64,000 bases of DNA from Platynereis dumerilii (GCA_026936325.1 JAPTHN010000001.1:130487138-130551137); one strand, 5' to 3'. Numbered from the stretch's first letter, positions 35,914-47,349 are shown. A program made the numbers and translations. The notes: generated from the sequence alone by a model not told the origin.

Positions 35914-36564
35914 CTATCTATCTATCTATCTAAATTTCTAGATATGCCCCCACAATCTACCTATTGTGTTCATTTGTCTATCTGATTGTTTTCAGAGTAT
36001 CTCAATCATTGATTATCAATTCATTATAGTCTTATAAATTCCAAATAATTACATCACTTGAAATACGCTTAATCTAAAATTATGCAAAATGAAGTGCGAA
36101 ATGCAAAGGTTCTTATTTATTAATTCTCACACTCGATTCATTTAGCATCTGGCAATGCACTGTAAGGTGCTGCCACCTTTTTATGAACTACCAGTGTGAA
36201 AAGGCAGGGGAGGGTGTTGCTACGTATTGTTCTGATTAAAAGTATGGTTTTTACGTTGTGGGTGTCACAACTGCTTTTGAGATATCATTATCAACTGTGA
36301 TTCACACAAGAAACAATACAACACTACTTGTTTGATAAACAACAGAATGAAAAGATTTCAGGTAAATCCCACTTAGTACTCCAGTCAGTGATTGGGCAGT
36401 ATGTTCCACCTGATCACCTTCCAGTGCCTCCTGCCTACCACTGCAACCTATTAGAACCCAATTTTACGGCGCCGGATGCATAATTGGCAGCCTGCCAATA
36501 TTCACTGAAACATGGTGCATGTGGTCAGGGTAGGTACACCAGCCTACACTGTGATGTGAGGATG
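35382..36564. mobile_element. CATCCTC-ended transposon, copy 2 (1183 bp), inside X1
   Basis: Nearly identical to 5786-6912. The 8-bp duplication AGTCAGCC lies at 35374-35381 and 36565-36572. The length difference is mostly a longer TATC tract (35822-35932). The Cys/Pro-rich open stretch of copy 1 carries a stop here (CATAATTGG at about 36479). Confidence 0.9.
35822..35932. repeat. (TATC)n microsatellite, expanded
   Basis: Roughly 27 TCTA units with one interruption. The homologous tract at 6222-6280 is about half as long. Confidence 0.95.
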
Positions 36565-36570
36565 AGTCAG

Positions 36571-36610
36571 CCCGCCATTTTCGCTTCTTGTCGGCGAGTG
36601 CGCATGCGCA
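36571..36610 (-). promoter_or_regulatory. NRF-1/YY1-like block in X1
   Basis: CCCGCCATTTTCGC followed by TGCGCATGCGCA (36599-36610), matching X2 and X3. Confidence 0.55.
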
Positions 36611-36832
36611 AGAGGAGGCAGGTCGGCTTGAAACGCTCGATCCAAGAAGGCGGGAAGACGCTTTGTAGAGTGAGATATGGCTTGTATCACTCGTATCAAC
36701 GTCTAAAAATAGTATTAACGTCTGAGAAATGTGTAGACAAATTACGTAGTTTCGTAACGTTGGGTCCGATGTGGTTTGGAGGTTTAATGCTTCGTTAGAC
36801 CAACATCAGATCAACCTCAATGTCCGCGAGGG

Positions 36833-39477
36833 ATTGTCATTGATGTTGAATATATTATTTATATCATCTATTTTGAGTTTTAATCACATAACAGGTCGCT
36901 GCTTATAAATGCATTAAATTTCAGTACAAACAAGCAATAGCATCAGAAATCACCTAGGAGAAGCAGTCCTCACTTGGCCCAGCATGACCCTAATTGACCT
37001 GACCCAATTCTCTGATCTTCTCTGATTCCCCAAGAAGGTTCAGATAATGGCCTCCTATCACAACTTCTTCATTCACACATTTATAATGACAATATTTTCA
37101 GTTTAGAGGATTACTTTGCATTCATCTGCAAGTACAATGTAAGTTACAGCGATTCTGGAAAGTTAAAGTTTGTCAATTCACAAATTGTGATCACTCACAT
37201 ACAATGTAACTGAAATCAATTAACTGAGGATTAAAAATGTTGATTCATAACGGTTATAAGCAAATTAAGGCCAGCAAAACGTACAACAGAAAACAAAATA
37301 ATCAATAAAAATCGAAAGAAATCCATTCAGGGCCTTCAAGGTCAAAGGTGACCTTGGGCTTCTGGAGAAGATTACAAGGACAAGAGAGTTTATGTTGAGT
37401 GCTCCACCTTGGTTAATAGATAGGGATGATATACATAATCTGAAATAGTTCCATTTAATCTGCTTTTGTAGACAAATAATAAAACTTCCAGCCTTTAAAA
37501 TGCTAAGAAAATATAGACCATGCAGGCTAACATCCGAACTATACCAAACCATGCATATATCTCATAGTTTTTATGTTTTAAATGATCTTTACCAAAGTGA
37601 GTAAGTTTTGCTCAAATCCTTTCTATCGAAATGTGGAACAAGCATAATTTTGGAATCTGAAAGGGCAAGAAACTCGATCTCTCCATCACCTATCTATTAT
37701 ATATCTATTATAAATAAATCGAGATGCCAACAATGGCTCACCGCCTCCGCCAGATTGCTGTATGTGTCCTCTTCCTGTCCTAGTTAGTCTACCAAGTGCA
37801 TAAATACTGAAAGTAAAGAATCAATTATCCATCCACAACCCAGTGAAGGAAAGAATTCACAGTAAAGTGGTATCTAGCCATAGCAATGAGTATTAAAAAT
37901 CATCAAATTACTATTAATTATTAGTTTGCTATATAATACAGATAGTGCAGATTACACTGCAAGTGTTTCTTGAAGCCTTCTTGTTGCTACACGCAGTTCA
38001 CACGTGTTTACATTGGAGCAATGATATAGAAAACCCATTTTGTGAGACCCTGACAGAAATCCATTATGAAACAATAAATAATTTATCTGCAATTTGATAA
38101 CTACATCAAAAATGAATAGTGTTGTCTTGCTTGAGCTTGAGATGTCAACATTGTTGAGTTATAAATAGATTTCTTAGAAATGGGTGCGAGCAACAGCATT
38201 CATTTCTTGACATCACAAAAATATTTGACTGGCAGCTTCACAGACTGAAGCCAATCCTGCCTTTTCTTATTGGCGGAGGGAAGCTTAGAGATGATGGATG
38301 CCATTCTTAATTGAGTCTTGATTGGAACAATAGCTTGCATTCTTCCCTTTCGTGTTCCATCAAGACAAAATGGCTGGCAATCAAGACAATGAAGGCAGAT
38401 ATGTCTAAAATTGCTGCCATATTTTGCTTGATTGCTTCAATCACAAGTGATGACTTACTCCACTAAATGGCGAAGGAAAAAGCAAGTTATAATCTCATTA
38501 GCAAAAAGAGCCGTAGATAGAACTTTCAATCGTGGAATAAACATTTGAAGGTCTCTCCAATAATTGATCCATCAATGGTACCTTGATGTTCACACACATG
38601 CTGAAGGCTGGCATATTCATTATTCATCGGGGGGGGGGGAGGGGGGCTGGGATATGTTGGACGTTTCCACACTTTCCAATTTTATTCAGTGTTGAAAACA
38701 CCTTGACATCAGAACTTAGCATTAATATCAGAATATTGTTGAACTCAAACCCACAAGGTAAGAGATTAAATTGCACCTTGTCTTTTCCAGTCAGACAGCT
38801 CAATATGATTTGACCATCGTTCTCCCTGTTAACCAATGGATTATAATTTCTAGCAGTTCACTGCATTTGACATGAGCTTTCGTTGGTGCGGTCATCAACG
38901 TAAGTAACTCTCAATGCATGCCCCTGCTACAATTCCTCACCGTGTCCTGCATGCCTATTTTTCACATGATTCAATGATCCCATTAGTGTTATTTTGATGA
39001 TCCCTTGCCATTCTTCTTCGGCTGTGTGATGGCATACCCCAGACTGTTGGGTAGCTTCATTCTAAGAGACCAAGGGAGCCATCGGGTTGACAGAGATACG
39101 TAAATTCTTCAATAAACAGGATTTGCCCTTGAACCCCACATTTTGTGCCTCAATGAGTCCCAACCTCACTGTTACACCAATAAGCTAATTTCTCAGTCTC
39201 CAGTATATTGGTTTATCCGGGGAAAATTCGGCATTATCCTGTATTAGCCCCCTTGAGGGTTTAATCATTTTATAGGTATTTCCATGGATACTGATCAACA
39301 AAAACTAAAACTGAAAAATAACTCAAATACGTTTCCAGTCTGTATATCACAGAATAAATACTGTAAAAGTGTGAAGGGAGATCATTATCAAGAATAATCA
39401 CAGTTATATGTTTCTTAAAACATTCAACTGAAGTTTCTTAAACTGAAGTGTGATATATTGCAAAATACTGTCTTATA
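36833..39477. other. No gene seen; one SINE scrap at 37762-37834
   Basis: AT-rich. 37762-37834 (TGTCCTCTTCCTGTCCTAGT and onward, with ATCCATCC) is the plus-strand 3' body of SINE S2, truncated. A poly-G run lies at 38630-38647. No other structure recognised. Confidence 0.6.
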
Positions 39478-40080
39478 TATATATATATACTCCCACTTTA
39501 GCCCCTTTTCCCATTGACTGTAACATTGAAAAGGGGGCTAATGTAGCAGTATACATAGCCAGTAGGATATAGCAAAAACTGTCTTATTATACTCCTGCTT
39601 TAGCCCCCTTTTCCATTGACAGTAGCATTGAAAAGGGGGCTAAAGCAGGAGAATATATAGACAGCTGGATGTAGCAAAACTGTCTTATTATACTCCTGCT
39701 TTAGCCCCTTTTTCCATTGACTGTACTATTGAAAAAGGGGCTAAAGCAGGAGTATATATAAGACCGTAGGATATATAAAGATACTGTCTTATATTATACT
39801 CCTGCTTTAGCCCCTTTTTTCCATTGACATCACCATTGAAAAGGGGCTAAAGCAGGAGTATATATATAAGACAGTATTTTGCTATATTTTGGTGGTATTT
39901 CTACTGTATAGCGTCACTGTGCTTTTACACAAGATGGCGTTTATACAGTCAATGTAACAAAGAAAAACTTGTCTCTTTCTAAAAAAGTACCATTTTATAT
40001 ATGCTCCTGCTTTAGCCCCCTTTTCGATGGTAGTCTCAATGGAAAAGGGGGCTAAAGCAGGAATATATATAGACACTAGG
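39478..40080. repeat. Ladder of five ~70-nt hairpins
   Basis: Five near-perfect inverted repeats at about 39490-39556, 39593-39656, 39689-39758, 39797-39862 and 40000-40070. Each has arms of ~25-28 bases built on CTCCTGCTTTAGCCCCCTTT and its complement, and a ~10-base loop. Each is followed by TATATA and often AAGACAGTATTTTGC. The fifth hairpin has its loop inverted relative to the first four. A sixth copy is at 45005-45078. Confidence 0.9.
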
Positions 40081-40154
40081 ATATATTAATAAACTGGGAC
40101 ATGTTTACTGGATAGATATTACTGATTCACACTTAATAGTTTTTGGGGGAGAAA

Positions 40155-40530
40155 CCCCCCCCCCCTACAATCTTAAAAGGGCGAAATGTTTGATGGGGAT
40201 AGAGAAAAAATGGGGTATAGTTTTTTTGGGGGGTAAAGACTTACTTATATTGCCATGTATAAATAATAAGAAAGGGTTGAAACCTTTAGCCCCGTTTGCC
40301 ATGTCCACGGAGTTAAAAAAAGGCCTAAAAGTATAGCCCCTTAACCCATGTTAATACAGTACAGAAGGGGTTTAAAACTATAGCCCCTTTTTTCACTATA
40401 TGGACATGGCATTAGGGGCTAAAACTTTAACCCCCTTTTTTGGTAGATCTTCATGGCAATATAAGTAAGTCTTTACCCCCAAAAAAACTATACCCCATTT
40501 TTTCTCTACCCCCATCAAACATATCGCCCC
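40155..40530. repeat. ~375-bp palindrome
   Basis: Arm 40155-40255 (GGGGTATAGTTTTTTTGGGG, ACTTACTTATATTGCCATG) pairs with 40448-40530 (CATGGCAATATAAGTAAGT, CTATACCCCATTTTTTCTCT). The centre holds further TAGCCCC/GGGGCTA words like those of the hairpin ladder. Confidence 0.85.
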
Positions 40531-42322
40531 ATCAATCATATTGCTCTCTTCACGGTGTCCTTGAACGAAGTTTAGGGTTAAAATTTAGGGTTAAAAAAAA
40601 TGTACAAAGAATCCATCAACACAGGGTTGAAGTAGGCCTATGTGGTCTCAGCTTCGATTTGATGTAAAGATCAAAAAAATCTGTTGGGAAAATTTTGAGA
40701 AAATTGAAATTTAAAATTTTTAGATTTCACACCCTTGTTGCATGCAAAATATCCATTATATAATGTTTAAAATGATAATCTTAACACAGAAATGCTCTCC
40801 TCTCCCCCCTTGGTGCTTATACAGTTGATCAAATTCAGAATTATGATTAAGTGGTTTTTAAAGGAATATCACATTCTGAAGGTGTTACAGACTTGCTCGA
40901 CTATAATCTGCATTCTCCGAACCCAATTAGAGTCTGATCAACTGAACCTGCTCATGTCCCTAATTCATCGACTGCATCAGTTAAGTAGCTGAACAATGTA
41001 GCTGTATAGCCAATAATAAGACATATCTAGGGCTTTTACAGCGTTTCTATATCCATATTTTCCGATGTTTGTTGCAACACTTTCGAAGTATATCTCTTCA
41101 TATCAATATAAAAACCTCTAATCAAAAATCTGAAGAAACATGATTGCCTCAATTGTCAATTCCTTAAAAATTAAATTTTTGTTAAGGGACTTTGTTTCTG
41201 ATGGTATTTTATGGACTTTCTTAAATTTTATATATTAAAGTCTCAATTAGTACTTTCTATGCAGATTTTATATTAATAATGCAATGAATTGGCTATAAAA
41301 TATATGCAAAGCATGAATTTTTGTGTGTTATCATTCATATCATAAAAGAAAAATAAATAATGTAGGCTTATGTAGCCAATAAATATTTATTTAAATGCTT
41401 CTGGTATGAAGTTAACTTTTAAAAATCATAATATCTCCTAATTCCATCTGGAAAGTTCACAGATAACCAATATTAATTATGTTACCATGGAAGAGAATCT
41501 GTTGACTGATAGATTAATATACTCTGTTGGTTGCACAAAGGCATGCTACAACTGAAGAACTGAATTTTAGAAGTCGACAACCATTAAATTCCATGAAATA
41601 ATCTTAACAAATGGCAAAAACGGGCAAAGAAGGCACTAAAAATTATTCAGAAGACCGTAAATTGCAACCAATATTTCAATGTGAACAGAGACATTGTAGT
41701 AAAATTCGGAATTGGCCATCTCAACCATTAGGCTACTTGCATATGTTTGATTTTATTGATTTAAACAAATACTTCTCTCAAAAAATATTTTTTCCGTAAA
41801 TATCAAATGCAAACTTACATGGAAAGCTGTGGTGAAGATATACACTTGCCAGATGCCGGCAGTAGGTAATTCTACTTGTGTACACGTACTGTTTATTGTC
41901 CAAAAACTTCACAGTTTTTTTGTGAATCCCACTTGAAAAACATTGACTGGTGAAATTCTAAAAATCTCAATGTCCGTCACTAATAAAGTTAACAAGGCAT
42001 TTTCTCACTACCTGGGGGTTCATTTGCACCTTTTCTTTGGTTCAAGAAATAATAAAGCAGAAATGGCCATCCCTCGCGGACATTGAGGTAGATCTAATGT
42101 TGGTCTAACGAAGCATTTAACCTCCTAGTCACATCGGACCCAACGTTACGAAACTACGTAATCTGTCGACACATTTCTCAGACGTTAATACGTACTTTTA
42201 GACGTTGATACGAGTGATACAAGCCGTATCTGTCACTACGAAGTATTTTAACGTTGGTCTGACCGTCTTTGACCGTCTTCCCGCCTTCTAGGATCCAGCG
42301 TTTCAGCCGACCTGCCCCCTCT

Positions 42323-42362
42323 TGCGCATGCGCACTCGCGTACAAGAAGCCAAAATGGCGGG
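42323..42362 (+). promoter_or_regulatory. NRF-1/YY1-like promoter block in X3
   Basis: TGCGCATGCGCA at 42323-42334 and AAAATGGCGGG at 42352-42362, upstream of and co-directional with the exon-like ORF at 42564. Confidence 0.6.
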
Positions 42363-42563
42363 TTGACTCGAATGTGTGAAATTTCGGATGATGTTTTTTC
42401 TAATAACGAAGGATTTAACGCATTGACAAGCCTCACAATATGGTGTGCTACGTAGATTAACTACTTCGCTACGACTTGAGCATGTTTTGGACGATCGTAA
42501 CGCTTTATTGCGAAAGACTTAGCCGCGGCAATGTGAAAAATCGAACGGCATGGTCGGCCAGGA

Positions 42564-42725
42564 ATGACTCGATCAGCTGTTCCAGTATTTGTGATTCAAT
42601 TATGGACTGAATATGGACATATATACCCCGTTCTGGATGGATATACCCCGTTACCAAACCGGGGAGGACTCATGGACGTGGATACGGCCGGAATTCGTCG
42701 TTGGACACCAGCGCTGGACTCACAA
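42564..42725 (+). CDS. Exon-like ORF in X3, unknown product
   Basis: MTRSAVPVFVIQLWTEYGHI, then YPVLDGYTPLPNRGGLMDVD and TAGIRRWTPALDSQ, ending at the donor CAA|GTAAGT (42726-42731). It starts with ATG at 42564, ~200 bases after the promoter-like block. The N-terminal residues differ from X2, but from VFVIQLW onward the two are almost the same. No later exon could be identified inside the element. Confidence 0.4.
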
Positions 42726-44305
42726 GTAAGTCTCTTCAAGATGTCGATTTGTTTTCAGGGGCGGATCGTCTGATGGGGGGGGGGTTTATGTTCAATTCTT
42801 TTTTAGTAGTTTTTAAGCTTTTTTAGTTCAGTTCACTTTCTGTTTTGTTTTCAGATTGATTTATATATAGCGTGTTCGGGATCATTGTCCAGGTAGGGTG
42901 GGGTGGGGGGGGGGGGAGAGCATCCCAGGATTTAATTATTTTGATTGAGATCTGCAAATATAAAACAAAAAATTAAAGCAGTACAAACAGAGCTATCCAA
43001 AAAGGATGGCTCCCAAAATTAATAGACTTTTCTTCCTCATTTTACTGAGCAGTCTACAAGTCCACTTAGGACTATAAGAGAAAATTATATAAAAAACACT
43101 TACCTTGCATGGTGAAATTGAAAATGTTACTGCAATTTTACCTTGATAAAATTGGAACATTCTCGGCATCTAGGACAGTTGCAATGAGACACCATTAAAC
43201 TTGGGTCTCATTAAATTTTCATATGCATCTTTGTGGGTGTGGAAAAAAATTAAATTATTTTTAAACCAGGATAAGCTTTCACATTTTTAAAAGTACATAT
43301 GTGGATTTAATTTTTACTTGTATGTCAACTTTTTCTTCATGGCTTCATCTAATCGACAACAGCAAGCATCCTGTTGGAGTTTTTATATATTACAAAGTTA
43401 CCAGATAGATTGGAATAGGTATGTAATAGATGGCGCTACAAGCTCTCTGAGAATCAGGATCCTAGGTTCTGCAACATTGTGCAAACCTTCAACAAACCTT
43501 TGGCAGATACGTATGATCAGACGTTTGACCTGAACGTTACTTTCAAACGTTGTCCATACATCTCAAAAACACGTTGGAGAAACCTTGGAACTTACGTATG
43601 ACCAAACGTGTGACCGTACCTTTGATAAACCTATGAATCAAAGGTATGGTCATACGTAATAGTCCAAGGTTGCTAAAACCTCTCAGATGAATGTTCGACA
43701 AACCTATGAATCAAAGGTATGGTCATACGTAACAGTCAAACGTTCTTCAAACCTCTCAACCAAAGGTATGACTTACGTAATAATCTAAGGTTTTATAAAC
43801 CTCTCAAATGAATGTTCGACAAACCTTTGAATCAAAGGTATGGTCATACGTAATAGTCAAACGTTCTTCAAACCTTTCAACCAAAGGTATGACTTACGTA
43901 TGACTGACACGTTTATCCAAACGTTATAACAAGACGTTCTTCCAACCTCTCAACCAAAGGAATGTCTTACGTGTGACTCAAACGTTAGGCCAAACTATAA
44001 AACAAACTATCTGCCAACCTCTTACTAACATTGCCACCTACGTTTTGTTTTCCATCTGAGTGCAACGTTTGGAAATTACATTTGCCCTACCTTTGTCATA
44101 CGTTGTTTGGCCCAACGTTTGATTCTAACCTAAATAATTACGTAGCGAAAGGTTGGATTTACGTTGCTGCTCGGGAGGGATGTCTATATTTGATTTTGAC
44201 ACATTACAAGATTCACTGAGTTTGCAACATCCCTAAATGTTGAAAACGATGTGAAAATTGAAAACAAAATGCTTTTTATTTTAATTTTTTTAACCTGATT
44301 GAATA

Positions 44306-44821
44306 CAGTGTTTCCAATGAGTCTCAATCGACACCTCTGGAGAATGGTCATGGTCTAGTGCATGAGAATCTTGAATTTCTCGAGAAATCTAGGACACTGT
44401 CCTGCCATTGGCACAATGATAAAACAAGAGAGATTTAATCATGCAATGGATCACATTTTTATAGTTTTAATGTTAATCTGTGTGTTTTGTTTCCTCTAAA
44501 TCACAGCTAAACATCCAGATATTATACAATTTTAAAACATTTGTACAAGTTCAACTTAAGCATTTATCAGGTATACAATGGGGATTATCATCAACAGATA
44601 ATTAAATTGAACAATGGAGCAAGTACACAATAACAATAATTTCAAGCAAAAAAAAACAACAATCCAATGCTTTGTAACCGTTATAAACATAAACACATGA
44701 ACACCATGTCAAACAATGGTCAACACTTCAATTCTCGAGAATCGCTAAGCGAGACGAGAAAATGCTGAGTCATAAAAATCTCGAGAGTTCTCGAGATTTC
44801 TCGCTCTCATTGGAAACTCTA
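44306..44821. mobile_element. hAT-type MITE (516 bp)
   Basis: Ends CAGTGTTTCCAATGAG and, inward from the right, TAGAGTTTCCAATGAG; both fit YARNG. Duplications ATTGAATA (44298-44305) and ATTGAGTA (44822-44829) agree at 7 of 8 bases. The right part has repeated TCTCGAGA words. Non-coding. Confidence 0.85.
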
Positions 44822-45004
44822 ATTGAGTAACTTAATGTATAACTAGATAAATGATGATGTTTCAATAACACTACAATGCTATTTGATATGTCTATAACAG
44901 ATATTTTGCATGCAACAAGGGTGTGAAAAAAAAAAACCAACAACTTTGAATTGAAATTTTCTCAAAATTTTCCCAACAGATTTTTTGATCTTTACTGTCT
45001 TATA

Positions 45005-45078
45005 TATACTCCTGCTTTAGCCCCCTTTTCAATAGTACTGCCAATGGAAAAGGGGGCTAAAGCAGGAATATATAAGAC
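45005..45078. repeat. Sixth ladder-type hairpin
   Basis: CTCCTGCTTTAGCCCCCTTT and its complement around a short loop, followed by ATATATAAGACAGTATTTTG, as in the 39.5-40.1 kb ladder. Confidence 0.9.
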
Positions 45079-45384
45079 AGTATTTTGAAAAAAACAGTTA
45101 GACAAGTATTTCTTTGTTACATTGACTGTATAAGCGTCATCTTGTGTATAAACATAATGACGTTTATACAGTCAAAATTACCACCAAAATTTCCCATGAA
45201 AAAAGGGCCTAAATGTTTAGACCACCAAGGGGTCTAAAGTAGGACAATGCCAAGATCAACATTCTTGGTGCTTTTTTCAACTTGTGTTGATAAATTGTAT
45301 TCTATCGGCACAATCTGCAAACATCAACTTATTTTGGAATATGCAGGTGAAGTATGATGTCACAGATGTACCATGAAGCAGCGT

Positions 45385-45585
45385 AAAGCAGAAATGGCCA
45401 ATCGCCCAAACACGCCTATCCACTCAGCAGAGGAGTGATGATGCATAATTCACTGACACTTTGATGGGTTCTATCAGAACTATTGCATGAGGATGATCAC
45501 TTGTCATATGCCCTCTGCATCCTTGGCAATATCTTAGCATCTGGACATTAATAGCTGTCTCATATAGGGCCTGTGCAATTACCAT
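45385..45585. repeat. Dispersed repeat R2, copy 2
   Basis: Matches 23044-23255 closely. Preceded by AAAGCAGAAATGGCC, a string also seen just before X3 at 42055. Confidence 0.8.
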
Positions 45586-46739
45586 TAAATGCCAATATTA
45601 GTGCCTGGTTTAGATATTGGTGTGACATTTTTTTATTCACTGGGAAATACAGAAATGCTAAATCATATACTATGTACCTGGTTGTAGTTAGAGATATATA
45701 ACAACGGTCAAGTGTAAATTGTTAGAATGACTGCCACTTTCTGATGCTGTTTAAAAGTACTGGTCAAAATGTAACAAAATTGTCGCCATCATTACAGAAG
45801 AACTCATAAGCATAGACTCAGCAGTGACTGTGTATGCATATATGTCATTATGCCACATACACAGGTGAGATACAGGCATGATGTATTTGCTTATATACTT
45901 CTGCAGTAGTGAGAAACAGGCCAAACGCAAGTAAATATTATTGTCTCTGCCATTACCCTTTTAAAACAGCAATCGACAATGAGTGAACATTTTTAATGTT
46001 TTGTCTATTTTTCTCCAATCCTATGTTAGCAGGGCAGCTCTTTGTGTATCAAAGCAGAAGCGCGCCATTTTCAGAAGTTTACTTTCAATAGAATATTCTA
46101 GTTTTTACATGACATATGGTTAGATAACAGCTCAGGCACAGCAAATATTTCATCATCTGTAATTTCATGCTTGGATTAGTCTAATTCAGACTCCGTCCAC
46201 GTAATCAGTATCATTTCAATGCTTGCAAGTGTAAAGCAAGCAATATAAAAAATGAATGGGATATCTTGTAATAACTGCTACATGACAATAAATGATAAAA
46301 CATTTTGATTAATTCGAAATTGCAAATTGCATATTTTATCGCTCATGTAAATATGATGTAATTCAACAGCAAGCCTTTTTCACTCTTTTGTACATTACAA
46401 AACATATGTTTTGAAAAAGGTTGACGTTTTTAGAGTTGTGCATTATTTTCTTTAGAATTACAATAATATTATATCATAGTGCGTTGCAAAGACCTTGGTC
46501 TTTGTGCGATCAATGAATGATGCACAAAATCACTGCTGCCGTACAAAGAATATTTAAGAAATATAATAAAAACATGTAGCAATTGAAATTTACTAAATAC
46601 AATAAAAGTTGAACAGGTAAAGGTATGAATTAAAACAAATTGTAAAGTTTGTAAATGGATTAAATTATTGTCTTAGTTTGGATTGACCATATGCTTTTTT
46701 AAAATACATGTCTTTAGGAGTCCCTAAATGATTGTAAGT
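45586..46739. other. No gene seen
   Basis: AT-rich, with short ORFs only. Confidence 0.6.
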
Positions 46740-47140
46740 TGATTGTATCCCTGATAATCTGAGGGAGTTCATTCCGCAGCTTTGGGGGAGCGCAGAAAAG
46801 AAAACCGAGCTCAGTATGTTTTAAGATTGTGTAATGGGACTTTACATGAGCTGGAAAGGAAGGATCTCACAGCTACACAGGGATTTATTAGCTCATATAT
46901 ATAAGTAGGAGCAAGCCCATTTACTGCTTTGAAAGTCATGAGTCGAAATGAGACATATAGTTGGGAAGCTTGTTGGATGTCATATAGCCTCAACGGCTGG
47001 CGGCTATGATGGATAATTCCATTCAACCATTTTGCTCACATCTCTGGATCTAATTGGGCTAGAGCTAAGATTTGTGGGTCTAAATATATCTTTTCATGGA
47101 TCAGGAATTCATTTAGACAGGTTTTAATACACTCCCAGTA
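46740..47140 (-). pseudogene. LINE C, C-terminal remnant
   Basis: The minus strand reads LMTFKAVNGLAPTYIYELI and then SSSCKVPLHNLKTY. This is the 'KALNGLAPxYLSELI' block near the C-terminus of CR1/L2-type LINE proteins. A degenerate stretch resembling 'SPKLWNxLP' follows at ~46760-46800. Upstream reverse transcriptase is absent. Confidence 0.65.
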
Positions 47141-47349
47141 AGTTAAGTGCAGTTTAACCCCGTTTTTTTCAAAATGGTGGCCGTTTATTTAGCCTCAATC
47201 ATCGATATAATAATACCAAAGGTCTTTGGTGTTATACTGTATATTTTGATACACTGAAATATTACTATATATTCTCCACTCGGATTGTGTCAGCCAATCA
47301 CAAGCGAGTATTCTTGGATAATATCCTTGCTGTATTAGGCAGAGAAAAA

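Larger units (their letters stand above)
24258..36832 (+). mobile_element. Family X copy X1, split by four insertions
   Basis: Pieces 24258-24519, 26950-27534, 28580-28830, 34567-35381 and 36565-36832 line up in order with the uninterrupted X2 copy (29916-31990). Together they make about 2.18 kb. The left part is a set of imperfect repeats rich in ACGTTTG, TACGTATG and AAAGGTATG. The right part holds the NRF-1/YY1-like block at 36571-36610. The left end has lost its CCCTCC terminus; the right end reads CCGCGAGGG. X1 is the oldest layer here because every other element cuts into it. Confidence 0.85.
42071..44179 (-). mobile_element. Family X copy X3, complete (2109 bp)
   Basis: Reverse orientation relative to X1/X2. 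Ends CCCTCGCGGACATTGAGG and CTCGGGAGGG, flanked by AT on both sides (42069-42070, 44180-44181). All landmarks of X2 are present and the two are visibly close, pointing to relatively recent spread. Confidence 0.88.
40672..45200. mobile_element. Element with inverted hairpin-rich arms, host to X3 and a hAT MITE
   Basis: The block 40672-40755 (ATCAAAAAAATCTGTTGGGA and CACCCTTGTTGCATGCAAAA) recurs inverted at 44893-44985. Outside it, a hairpin of the ladder type (45005-45078) and its flank (45080-45200) mirror 39880-40070. The whole from ~39478 to ~45200 is thus one element or a large inverted duplication. 40756-42070 and 44180-44892 are otherwise AT-rich and non-coding. Exact ends and a target duplication could not be read. 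Confidence 0.55.

Noticed and set aside
40567-40600. Another telomere-like tract (TTTAGGGTTAAAATTTAGGG)
   Set aside because: Only two TTAGGG units in AT-rich sequence and no PLE sequence beside it.
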